Source: JBBQBQ01 sp038317685 (lineage in GTDB: Bacteria; Desulfobacterota; Desulfuromonadia; Desulfuromonadales; DDH964). From it: 16,461 bases of DNA. A program made the position numbers and the translations under genes. Of the stretch, positions 1 to 7,999 are shown one piece after another. Each line of letters begins with the position of its first letter. Positions within the stretch are counted from its first letter, which is position 1. A model generated the notes under the pieces. The model worked only from the letters and a program-made list of their open reading frames with translations, did no database searches and had not been told where the DNA came from. The DNA is taken from positions 1 through 16,461 of the forward strand of contig JBBQBQ010000055.1 in assembly GCA_038317685.1 (NCBI GenBank), in the 5' to 3' direction.

Positions 1-1
1 G

Positions 2-151
2 GTCTCAGGAACCCTCTCCGTCCCCATCGGCCGGGTCCGCAAGATGAAGATGGGCCCCCAGTACCTCTCCGCCTTCACCTGCGGCGACCAGTTGCTGTGG
101 GGCGCCGCCGAGCCGCTACGGCGCATGCTGCGGGTTCTGCTGGAACGCTAA
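2..151 (+). CDS. asd: Aspartate-semialdehyde dehydrogenase, C-terminal fragment (5' end outside window)
   Basis: Only the last 49 codons are present, reading in frame 2 to a TAA at 149-151. The translation contains VGR-type residues (PIGRVRKMKMGPQYL) followed by SAFTCGDQLLWGAAEPLRRM, which closely matches the end of the E. coli/Pseudomonas-type aspartate-semialdehyde dehydrogenase as I remember it. That enzyme reduces aspartyl phosphate to the semialdehyde with NADPH, at the branch to lysine, threonine, methionine and diaminopimelate. The catalytic Cys and His lie upstream of the window and cannot be checked. A hairpin at 181-206 follows 29 nt after the stop, so the gene probably ends its own transcript. 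Confidence 0.85.
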   Translation, partial: VSGTLSVPIGRVRKMKMGPQYLSAFTCGDQLLWGAAEPLRRMLRVLLER

Positions 152-180
152 GCCCGTCGATCCCGGCATTTGGTTTACCG

Positions 181-208
181 GAGGGGCGCAGCTGGCTGCG
201 CCCCTCTT
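181..208 (+). terminator. Hairpin, probable terminator of asd
   Basis: A perfect 11-bp stem (GAGGGGCGCAG at 181-191 and CTGCGCCCCTC at 196-206) encloses a 4-nt loop, followed by TT only. The U tract is poor, so this may be a weak intrinsic terminator. It lies inside the 5' extension of the next reading frame (a TTG at 170), which argues that the next gene starts downstream at 254. Confidence 0.55.
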
Positions 209-253
209 GCATCGCAACCGAAGGAATGGCGGCCGGTCTCCGGCCTGGTGCCT

Positions 254-1045
254 ATGGCCCTGTTAGATGATCTGACCCTGGGACGCTATCAGCCCGGAAT
301 CTCGCTGCTGCATCGCTGCGATCCGCGCCTGAAGCTGCTGGCTGTCCCGGCCTTGGTAGCGGCCGCCTTTGCCGCCGTCAACGTCTTCCAGTTGCTGCTT
401 CTTTCCACTCTCGCTGCCGGCGCCTGGCTCCTCGGCGGTCTCCCCTGGCGCACCTGGTGGCGGGCCGGGAGGGCGTTGCGCTGGCTCTTCCTCTTCACGA
501 TCCTGCTCCATCTTCTCTGGTCCCCGGGGCGGACCCTCTTCGGTCAGTCCTGGCTCTCCGCAGACGGGCTGATGACCGGTATCTTGGCATGTTGGCGAAT
601 CGCCCTGGCCCTGGCCGGCGCCCTGCTCCTGGCGGGAACCACTCCGCCGGGTCGCCTGGCCGGTGGTCTCGGCACCCTCCTGGCGCCCCTGGAGCGGTTG
701 CGCCTGCCGGTCAGGAACGGAGTTGAAATGACACTGCTGGTGCTTCACTTCATTCCGCTGCTGCGGGAGGAGGCGCTGGTCGTTCACGGCGAGATGGTGT
801 TGTCCAACGGGTCAATCCGGCCGGAGGGGCTGCTCGGGCGGGCGCGCTCGGCCCGAGGGATGGTCCTTCCCTTGTTGCTGCGACTGGTCGACCGCGCCGA
901 TGATCTTGCCCGGCGTCTCGCCGAAGGCGAAGCGCTCCCTGAATTTGGCACTCCGGAGCCCACTGGAACCCTTCCCGGCCGGCAACTTCTGGTCTTTGTC
1001 CTGGTCGCGGGGACGACGCTGGGTTTGCTGCGATGGCTGTCATGA
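254..1045 (+). CDS. ecfT: Energy-coupling factor (ECF) transporter transmembrane protein EcfT/CbiQ family
   Basis: A 263-residue, very hydrophobic protein, the usual length of the EcfT/CbiQ family. These proteins form the membrane scaffold of ECF importers for vitamins or metal ions, joining two ABC ATPases to a substrate-binding S protein. Near the N terminus is the family signature HRCDPRLKLL (residues 20-29). Hydrophobic segments follow at about 28-62, 76-90, 106-128, 158-172 and 244-260. Near the end, LVDRADDLARRLAEGEALPEFG (211-232) corresponds to the cytoplasmic coupling region that contacts the ATPases. The ATG at 254 gives the family-like start MALLDDLTLGRYQPG; GTG 248 is an alternative, and neither has a good ribosome binding site. 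No ATPase or S component is visible nearby, so the substrate is unknown. The 3' end overlaps truA. Confidence 0.82.
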   Translation: MALLDDLTLGRYQPGISLLHRCDPRLKLLAVPALVAAAFAAVNVFQLLLLSTLAAGAWLLGGLPWRTWWRAGRALRWLFLFTILLHLLWSPGRTLFGQSWLSADGLMTGILACWRIALALAGALLLAGTTPPGRLAGGLGTLLAPLERLRLPVRNGVEMTLLVLHFIPLLREEALVVHGEMVLSNGSIRPEGLLGRARSARGMVLPLLLRLVDRADDLARRLAEGEALPEFGTPEPTGTLPGRQLLVFVLVAGTTLGLLRWLS

Positions 1046-1797
1046 AGAGAATCGGACTGCTCCTCGAATTCGACGGGACCGGCTATGCCGGCTGGCAGCG
1101 CCAGCCCAACGGCCTCTCCATTCAGGAGTTGGTGGAGAACGCCCTGGCGCAGGTTGTTGGTATCCGGGTGGTTCTCCACTTTTCGGGGCGCACCGATGCC
1201 GGGGTTCATGCCCGGGGGATGGTGGCGTGCTTCCTCAGCCCTCGCGACCTGCCTGTTTCGGCTTACCGGGAAGGCGTGAACCGGCACCTGCCCCCCGAGA
1301 TCGCGGTGCGCGAGGCGTGGGAATCGACGTCCGAGTTCAACCCGCGCCATGATGCCCTCGGCAAATGGTACCGTTACACCATCTATAACGGGATGGTCCG
1401 GTCGCCCTTGGTGAGCCGCACCTCCTGGCACATTCGTGGACGTCTCGATGAAGCCCTGATGAATGCTGCTGCCGGCGCCTTCGTCGGCCGGCACGATTTT
1501 TCCGCCTTTCGGGCTGCTGGGTGTGAGGCAGGGACGACAGTGCGCGACATCTTCGATTCGACCGTCAGTCGCCAGGAAGAACTCCTGTACTTCGATGTGC
1601 ACGGCGGAGGATTTCTGCGCAACATGGTGCGAATCATGGCCGGGACCCTGATGGAGATCGGTCTTGGCCGCCGTCCGGCTGACGACGTGGCGCGGCTATT
1701 GAGCGATGGAGTCCGGAACCGGGCCGGTCGCACCGCCCCGCCCCAGGGCCTATGTCTCATGGAAGTCTGGTTTGGCGAGGGGGCCGGAGGCCCTTGA
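1042..1797 (+). CDS. truA: tRNA pseudouridine(38-40) synthase TruA
   Basis: A 251-residue protein. TruA isomerises uridines 38, 39 and 40 in the anticodon stem-loop of many tRNAs. Visible motifs are the N-terminal LLLEFDGTGYAGWQRQP (residues 5-22), the catalytic segment GRTDAGVHA (49-57) with nucleophile Asp52, the FNPRHDALGKWYRYTIYN region around 95-112, the GRHDFSAFRA segment, and the C-terminal FLRNMVRIMAGTL. All are typical of an active TruA. I chose ATG 1042 because it gives the family-like start MKRIGLLLEFDG and forms an ATGA overlap with the ecfT stop, implying translational coupling; an in-frame ATG at 1033 would add three residues. A probable terminator follows at 1825-1851. Confidence 0.95.
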   Translation: MKRIGLLLEFDGTGYAGWQRQPNGLSIQELVENALAQVVGIRVVLHFSGRTDAGVHARGMVACFLSPRDLPVSAYREGVNRHLPPEIAVREAWESTSEFNPRHDALGKWYRYTIYNGMVRSPLVSRTSWHIRGRLDEALMNAAAGAFVGRHDFSAFRAAGCEAGTTVRDIFDSTVSRQEELLYFDVHGGGFLRNMVRIMAGTLMEIGLGRRPADDVARLLSDGVRNRAGRTAPPQGLCLMEVWFGEGAGGP

Positions 1798-1824
1798 GGT
1801 CGTGCCCCTCTTGATCCCACCTGT

Positions 1825-1851
1825 CCGGGTTCCTGCCCGGCCCGGTTTTTT
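1825..1851 (+). terminator. Rho-independent terminator after truA
   Basis: CCGGG at 1825-1829 can pair with CCCGG at 1841-1845, directly before six T residues (1846-1851). CCCGG at 1836-1840 is an alternative partner with a 6-nt loop. The stem is short but the T run is clear, and the next gene has its own promoter 26 nt downstream. Confidence 0.6.
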
Positions 1852-1876
1852 GTTGGTGTCATTTTGAAAAAACAGC

Positions 1877-1905
1877 TTGACATCCCCGGCGCTTTTCGAT
1901 ATTTT
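1877..1905 (+). promoter_or_regulatory. Sigma-70 promoter for rplM-rpsI
   Basis: TTGACA at 1877-1882 is separated by exactly 17 nt from TATTTT at 1900-1905. A consensus -35 box at optimal spacing, preceded by an A-rich stretch (1866-1872), is expected for a strong ribosomal-protein promoter. Transcription should start near 1912, about 50 nt before the rplM start codon. Confidence 0.8.
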
Positions 1906-1912
1906 CACGGCT

Positions 1913-1939
1913 TCTGTGAGCCCCGTTCATAATCACAGA
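1913..1939 (+). promoter_or_regulatory. Leader hairpin of rplM mRNA
   Basis: TCTGTGA (1913-1919) and TCACAGA (1933-1939) form a 7-bp stem with a 13-nt loop, positioned at the expected 5' end of the rplM transcript. L13 autoregulates its own operon in E. coli through the mRNA leader, so this is a candidate operator, by inference only. The half-sites resemble a CRP site, but the 13-nt gap is too wide for that. Confidence 0.35.
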
Positions 1940-1962
1940 TTTCGCCATAGAGAGGACCTTCA

Positions 1963-2391
1963 ATGAGCACGCAGGTTGCCAAAAAGAACGAAATCCAGAG
2001 AACCTGGTTTGTCGTCGATCTCGACGGACAGGTGCTGGGACGCGCCGCCACCGAAATTGCCCGGGTGCTGCGCGGCAAGCACAAAGCGATCTACACGCCC
2101 AGCGTCGATACCGGCGACTTCGTGGTCGTTCTGAACGCCGAAAAAGTCCGGTTGACCGGAAACAAGTTGGCCGACAAGGTCTACCACCGCCACACCGGTC
2201 ACCCCGGTGGTCTGAAATCCATTACTGCCGAGAAGTTGCTGGCCAAGAAGCCGGAAGAGCTGATCAAAAAGGCAGTCAAAGGGATGCTCCCCAAAAACAA
2301 GCTGGGGCGCCAGATGTTCAAGAAGCTTAAAGTCTACGCCGGTGCGGACCATCCCCATGCCGCCCAGCAGCCCAAGGAACTCGCCCTGTAA
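1963..2391 (+). CDS. rplM: 50S ribosomal protein L13
   Basis: A 142-residue protein, the normal length of bacterial L13, an early-assembling protein of the large subunit that binds 23S rRNA. Family hallmarks are all present: TWFVVDLDGQVLGRAATEIA near the N terminus, LRGKHKAIYTP, DTGDFVVVLNAEKVRLTG, KVYHRHTGHPGGLK, the GMLPKNKLGRQMF segment, and the closing LKVYAGADHPHAAQQP. The ATG at 1963 is preceded by GAGAGGA at a suitable distance. The gene is first in the classical L13-S9 operon; rpsI follows with its ribosome binding site 8 nt beyond the stop. Confidence 0.98.
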   Translation: MSTQVAKKNEIQRTWFVVDLDGQVLGRAATEIARVLRGKHKAIYTPSVDTGDFVVVLNAEKVRLTGNKLADKVYHRHTGHPGGLKSITAEKLLAKKPEELIKKAVKGMLPKNKLGRQMFKKLKVYAGADHPHAAQQPKELAL

Positions 2392-2398
2392 GGGTTTT

Positions 2399-2404
2399 GA
2401 GGAG
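2399..2404 (+). promoter_or_regulatory. Ribosome binding site deciding the rpsI start
   Basis: GAGGAG at 2399-2404 precedes three consecutive in-frame ATGs at 2409, 2412 and 2415 with spacings of 4, 7 and 10 nt. The last gives the family-like N terminus MAEQKFYATG. The second has slightly better spacing and would add one Met. Confidence 0.7.
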
Positions 2405-2414
2405 ACAGATGATG

Positions 2415-2807
2415 ATGGCCGAACAGAAATTTTACGCCACCGGCAAGCGAAAGACCTCCGTGGCCCGCGTCTGGCTCAAGCCCGGCAGCGGCAAAATCAC
2501 CGTCAACAAGCGAACCATCGACGATTATTTCGGTCGCGAGACTTCGAAGATGGTGGTTCGTCAGCCCCTGGAGTTGACCAACAACCTCGGCAAGTTCGAC
2601 GTCATGGTCAACGTCTGCGGCGGCGGTCCCTCCGGACAGGCCGGGGCGATCAAGCACGGCATTACCAAGGCGCTGCTGGCGATCGATCTCGATCTGCGGG
2701 CGGTCCTGAAGAAGGCCGGCTTCATCACCCGCGACAGTCGGGTCAAGGAACGGAAAAAATACGGGCGCCGCGCCGCTCGTCGGAGCTTCCAGTTCTCCAA
2801 ACGTTAA
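2415..2807 (+). CDS. rpsI: 30S ribosomal protein S9
   Basis: A 130-residue protein, the standard length for bacterial S9, whose C-terminal tail reaches the P-site tRNA anticodon stem-loop in the small subunit. Visible hallmarks are FYATGKRKTSVARVWLKPG at the N terminus, TIDDYFGRET, VCGGGPSGQAGAIKHGITKAL, and the very basic tail KKYGRRAARRSFQFSKR ending in the conserved Arg. The start is one of a triplet of ATG codons; 2415 was chosen on homology. It is co-transcribed with rplM. Downstream lie a small GC-rich hairpin (2820-2837) and a large palindrome (2851-2882). Confidence 0.97.
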   Translation: MAEQKFYATGKRKTSVARVWLKPGSGKITVNKRTIDDYFGRETSKMVVRQPLELTNNLGKFDVMVNVCGGGPSGQAGAIKHGITKALLAIDLDLRAVLKKAGFITRDSRVKERKKYGRRAARRSFQFSKR

Positions 2808-2850
2808 TCGTTGCGGCGAGCCGGGTGGAAGCCCGGCCCGACTGACCTTT

Positions 2851-2887
2851 CAAAGAGGGAAACCCGCGGGTTTCCCTCTTTGTCTTT
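2851..2887 (+). terminator. Perfect 32-bp palindrome, terminator or attenuator between rpsI and argC
   Basis: Bases 2851-2882 are a perfect palindrome: CAAAGAGGGAAACCC is mirrored by GGGTTTCCCTCTTTG around a central GC. The RNA would form a stem of about 14 bp with a tiny loop. TCTTT follows (2883-2887), a modest U tract, and the argC ribosome binding site GGAGG begins at 2888. It therefore probably ends much of the L13-S9 transcript, and it may also limit expression of argC, for which I see no separate promoter. Confidence 0.75.
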
Positions 2888-2897
2888 GGAGGAAACC

Positions 2898-3931
<1,034 letters not shown>

Positions 3932-3935
<4 letters not shown>

Positions 3936-5776
3936 CCCTGGGGGCTCCCTCGGCATCGCACCCGCTGAAAACCCCTTCGTCCGACTTTCTCCCGGTTTGT
4001 GCCGCAGATCTCGGTGCCCGTGGCTGGGAGGAGATCGATATCCTTTTCGTCAGCGGCGACGCCTATGTCGACCATCCGGCCTTTGGTGTCCCGCTGTTGG
4101 GCAGATTGCTGGAGGCCGAAGGTTACCGGGTCGGGCTGCTGGCCCAACCGGACTGGCGTAACCCGGAAGCGTTGCAGGTCCTGGGACGGCCCCGGCTCTT
4201 CGCGGCGGTTTCGGCCGGGGCCATGGATTCGCTGGTGAACCGCTACACCGCGGCCAAGAAGGTCCGCAATGACGACGCCTATACCCCCGGTGGCCGGTCC
4301 GGTGCTCGTCCCGACCGGGCCGTGATCGCCTACACCGCGGCCCTCAAGGGGGCCTTTCGCGGCCTGCCGGTCGTCATTGGCGGAATCGAGGCGAGCCTGC
4401 GGCGGCTGGCCCACTTCGATTACTGGAGCGGTCGGGTCCGCCGCTCGGTCCTGGTCGACAGCAAGGCCGACCTGCTGGTCTACGGCATGGGGGAAAGGGC
4501 GCTGCTGGAGATCGCCCGGCGCAGCGCTGCCGGGGAAGCACCTGCGGCCATGCACGATCTCCCCGGCACCGCTTGGATGAGTTCAACCGCTCCTCCTGGT
4601 GCGTCGATTTTGCCGGCCTTTGAAGCGGTCGAGGCGGAGCCGGAGGCCTTCGGCGAGGCCTTTCGCCTTGCCACCAGGGAGGGAGATGGTGAAGACGCCC
4701 GCCCCCTGGCCCAGGGACACGGCAACCGCTGGGTGGTCGTCAACCCTCCCGCTGCGCCCCTTGCTGAAACGGAACTCGACCGTCTCTATTCCCTCCCCTT
4801 TACCCGGCTTCCCCATCCATCCTACCTGGAGCCGATCCCCGCCTACACCCAGATCCGCTTCTCCATCACCACCCATCGCGGCTGCTACGGCGGCTGCGCC
4901 TTCTGTGCCCTGACCGCCCACCAAGGGCGGACCATTCAGTCGCGCAGCGAAGTCTCGATCCTGAAGGAAATTGACGGCCTCAGCCGGCATCCCGACTTTC
5001 GAGGTACGGTCAGCGACCTCGGCGGACCGACCGCCAATATGTACGGCACCGGTTGCGGGGCCGGTACGGCCCGCCGCCATTGTCGCCGTCCCAGCTGTCT
5101 CTTCCCACGGCCCTGTCCAGAGCTTCAGGCTTCCGGGCGGCGTGCCGCCGGGCTATTGCGCAAGGTTCGTCAACACCGGGGGGTTCGCCACGCGTACGTG
5201 GCCTCGGGGATTCGCTACGACCTGCTGGAACAACAACCGGAATATTTCGAGGAACTGCTGGAGCACCATGTCGGGGGGCTGCTGAAGATTGCCCCCGAAT
5301 CGACCAGCCCTGAGGTCACTGCCGTCATGGGGAAACCCGGCCCGGAACCACTTCTCACTTTTCTACGCTATTTTCGTGACGTGAACAGAACCTCCGGGAA
5401 ACGACTGGGGGTGGTCCCCTATTTGATGGCCGGCCATCCCGGAGCCACCCTTTCGAACATGGTCGACGTTGCCCTCTTTCTGCGGCGCAACCAGCTGCGG
5501 GTGGAACAGGTGCAGGAATTCACCCCGACCCCCGGAACCCAGGCGACCTGCATCTGGCACACCGGACGCGACCCCATCACCGGGGCGGGCGTCTACGTCC
5601 CGCGCTCGGAGCAGGAACGGCGCCTGCAGAAAGCCTTGCTCCTCTGGCATTTGCCGGAAGGCCGGCGGGAGGTTCTGGAGGCCCTGCGAGCCTGTGGCAG
5701 AGAGGCCGATGCAAATGAATTGATCGGGGTGCCACAGCACCATCCCCCCCCTAAAAACCGAGGCCGGCAGGGATAG
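3932..5776 (+). CDS. YgiQ family (UPF0313) radical SAM protein
   Basis: A 614-residue protein of the YgiQ/UPF0313 radical SAM family, whose reaction is not known to me. The N-terminal part carries the family stretch SAGAMDSLVNRYTAAKKVRNDDAYTPGG (94-121) and VVIGGIEASLRRLAHFDYWS (147-166). The radical SAM cluster motif is CYGGCAFC (C318, C322, C325). DLGGPTANMYG (362-372) and a second Cys-rich stretch CRRPSCLFPRPC (384-395) follow. The C-terminal part has GGLLKIAPES, GKRLGVVPYLMAGHPG and VEQVQEFTPTPGTQATC. Two departures from the family pattern I remember are CPELQASG, where CPxLNTDH-like residues are usual, and APES where APEH is usual. ATG 3932 overlaps the argC stop (ATGA), implying coupling. 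Its TAG lies inside the loop of the downstream terminator. Confidence 0.92.
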
Positions 5777-5789
5777 CTGCCGGCCTCGG
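5753..5789. terminator. Shared terminator between convergent ygiQ and GGDEF genes
   Basis: CCGAGGCCGGCAG (5758-5770) and CTGCCGGCCTCGG (5777-5789) form a perfect 13-bp stem with a 6-nt loop. On the minus strand the stem is followed by five T residues (complement of AAAAA at 5753-5757), a textbook intrinsic terminator for the GGDEF gene. On the plus strand there is no U tract, so it would stop ygiQ transcripts less efficiently. The loop contains the ygiQ stop codon. Confidence 0.85.
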
Positions 5790-5817
5790 CCGTATCAAAT
5801 GAGTCCCTATGGCTTGT

Positions 5818-7989
5818 TCAGTCTTGCTGCTCCTGCCAGGCTTGAACCTGGTTGCGCCCGGCTTGCTTGGCCCGGTAAAGGGCTCGGTCGGCCCGGTCGA
5901 TGAGTTGGTAGCTGTCCTTGCTGTCGGTGGGGAATGTAGCGACCCCCAGAGACAGGGTCAGGCGTGCGGCCGTCTGACCCTGCCTGTCGCCAGTGAAGGC
6001 TTCCTGCTCGACCGACTGCCGCAGCTTTTCCGCAGCGGCAAGGGCGCCTTCTTTGGTGGTTTTGGGCAGGAGGATGACAAACTCCTCCCCTCCGAAGCGG
6101 CCTACCAGGTCGATACCCCGAGTGTTGAGAAGGATGATGGAGGCGACCTTCTTGAGGGCCACATCGCCCGTCAAGTGGCCGTGGTTGTCATTAAACGCTT
6201 TAAAATGGTCGATGTCGGCCATGATCAGGCTGAAGTGTGAAGGAAAACGCTGGGCTTGGGCTAATTCACGCTGGAAAGCCTCCTGAAAGTGACGACGGTT
6301 GGCGAGGCCGGTGAGCTCATCGGTATTCGACAGGTCGCGGGTCAGTTCAAAGAGCTGGGCATTTTCGACGGCGATTGCGGCCTGGTTGGCGAGAGCCTGT
6401 GCCAGGTTGATTTCACTTTCGGCGAAGGCGTTTGTTCCCTCCTTGTGCAGGTTCAGAACCCCCACCAAATGGTTTTTGAACGTCATCGGCAGTGAAATCA
6501 TCGACCCCCGCCGATGAGTCCGTCCTTTGTAGCCGAGAGTACGACTATCGTTTGCCAGATCTCTGATGTAGACGGGCTCAAGGGTTCGGGCCACCATGCC
6601 GGTGACCCCTTCGTCGAGCCGGAAGGAGACTCCTTTGAGCCTTTCGGGGTCGAAGCCGTGGACTTTGCGAATTTCCAGTTCCTCCATCCCTTGGTTATAG
6701 AGGAGCAGCACGATCTCATCGCAGTGGATGACATCCTGCAAAGCCTTGAGAATCCGATTGAAAAGGACATTGAGATCAAGGGTGGAGATCATGGCCTGAT
6801 TGAGCTGGAAGAGGGTCGACAACTCCGCCAGGTGGGTTTTGAGCTCCCGGTTTGAGATCTCGATCTCGGTGTTTTTCTTCTCCAGAATCTCTTTGTATTT
6901 GCGCTCCTCCTGGGCCAAGGTGAGGATGATTCCCTGGGAAAGTTTTTCTCGGTGAAGGGAAGAGAGTTCATCGACCATGCCGTTGAGGGAGGTGGCGAGG
7001 TACCCCAGTTCCCCCTCGTGGCAACCGGAAATGCGATAATCCAATTGCCCTTGAGTGATCTTTTCGGTGGCCGCGACCATCTCCCCAATCGGTGCCAGTA
7101 CCTGATTCACCCGCCGGAAATAGAAATAGCCGCCGATCAACAGGGCTGCTGCAATCGTCAGGGCCGAGCGGGTGACCATGGCCTGGAGGACAGAATTCAT
7201 CTGGGTGAGAGGGGTATCGAGGGCGATGACGACCATTTCGGTCGTCCCTAACGGCACCGCGTAGAAAATCTGGCGGTGGGGCAGGGGCGTATTGACGGTT
7301 TTGAAAAACTTCTCACCCCGCAGGATGCTGGCCAGTTCCTTCGGTTCCAGCGGCGGGAGAGATATCCCCGAGCTGCTCGATTCCAGCAGTTTCCCATCGC
7401 GGGAGAGGAGAAAGGTCAGAGTCGTAAAAGGACCGGACAACTGGTGGAGAAAAGCCCGGTTAAGTGGCGTTTCAAGTTGCAGAACGGCCTGCGGCGTATC
7501 CCCCTGGTAAACCACCGTAGCCATCGCCAGGGTCGGACTGGATCCTTCTTTGGAGAGCAGTCGGAAGCGTGGTCTGCCGCTTCGCAAGGCCTGGTCGAAA
7601 AAGTCGGCCAAGGGGTGTTGAGGGCTTTCCCAGGAACCGAGGGAATGATATTCGAGCTTGATGTTGGCGCCGTGCAGTGCTTGTACGATATGGTGATCCA
7701 GCGTCTTCAGTTGCTGGGGATCGGTTGTGGAACTGGTGGCGCCGCGGGTGAAGGAGAGGAGGTCCCCATAGGTGTCCAGGAGGATCTCCTGCTCTTTGAT
7801 TTCGCGGAAGATGATTTCCTTGAGAGCCAGCAGACGCTCATCGGCTTCCTGGGAGAGCGCTTCGATGATCACCAGCCCGGAGCCGACGGTCGCTGCGAGG
7901 CCGAGCAGGATCAATCCCAGGAGGAATGGACCCAGGATGCGCCTGCGCAGAGATTGGCCACGGAAGGAAGGAACCGGGTAATGCTTCAT
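5818..7989 (-). CDS. Membrane-bound diguanylate cyclase: periplasmic sensor, HAMP-like, GAF and GGDEF domains
   Basis: A 723-residue protein that should make c-di-GMP from two GTP. In order: membrane helix (about 19-43), an unrecognised periplasmic domain (44-270), second helix (274-291), HAMP-like linker (292-345), coiled coil (345-395), GAF domain (about 396-548) and GGDEF domain (555-716). The active site is GGEEF (633-637), with the metal-binding DIDHFKAFNDNHGH at 592-605. RGID (624-627) sits exactly five residues before it and fits the RxxD product-inhibition site. The Asp in GHLTGD (604-609) is the usual guanine contact; Geobacter enzymes that make cyclic AMP-GMP carry Ser there, so c-di-GMP is the likelier product. 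The ATG at 7989 lies 10 nt after the HD-GYP stop, implying an operon; no clear ribosome binding site is seen. A longer frame starting at 8106 was rejected because it overlaps the HD-GYP gene and starts before the membrane helix. Confidence 0.9.
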   Translation of the reverse strand: MKHYPVPSFRGQSLRRRILGPFLLGLILLGLAATVGSGLVIIEALSQEADERLLALKEIIFREIKEQEILLDTYGDLLSFTRGATSSTTDPQQLKTLDHHIVQALHGANIKLEYHSLGSWESPQHPLADFFDQALRSGRPRFRLLSKEGSSPTLAMATVVYQGDTPQAVLQLETPLNRAFLHQLSGPFTTLTFLLSRDGKLLESSSSGISLPPLEPKELASILRGEKFFKTVNTPLPHRQIFYAVPLGTTEMVVIALDTPLTQMNSVLQAMVTRSALTIAAALLIGGYFYFRRVNQVLAPIGEMVAATEKITQGQLDYRISGCHEGELGYLATSLNGMVDELSSLHREKLSQGIILTLAQEERKYKEILEKKNTEIEISNRELKTHLAELSTLFQLNQAMISTLDLNVLFNRILKALQDVIHCDEIVLLLYNQGMEELEIRKVHGFDPERLKGVSFRLDEGVTGMVARTLEPVYIRDLANDSRTLGYKGRTHRRGSMISLPMTFKNHLVGVLNLHKEGTNAFAESEINLAQALANQAAIAVENAQLFELTRDLSNTDELTGLANRRHFQEAFQRELAQAQRFPSHFSLIMADIDHFKAFNDNHGHLTGDVALKKVASIILLNTRGIDLVGRFGGEEFVILLPKTTKEGALAAAEKLRQSVEQEAFTGDRQGQTAARLTLSLGVATFPTDSKDSYQLIDRADRALYRAKQAGRNQVQAWQEQQD

Positions 7990-7999
7990 GGATGGGGAC

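Noticed and set aside
170..253. N-terminal extension of ecfT from TTG 170
   Set aside because: It would cover the asd terminator hairpin at 181-206 and gives residues unlike the family. The family-like N terminus begins at ATG 254.
1914..1938. CRP/FNR-family operator upstream of rplM
   Set aside because: TGTGA and TCACA half-sites are present, but the gap between them is about 15 nt instead of the usual 6 or so, and the site lies downstream of the -10 box.
5041..5285. Compensating frameshift in ygiQ
   Set aside because: The other frames give no better family match, and the chosen frame stays aligned on both sides (CRRPSC before, ASGIRYDLL after) with normal length. Substitution is the simpler reading.
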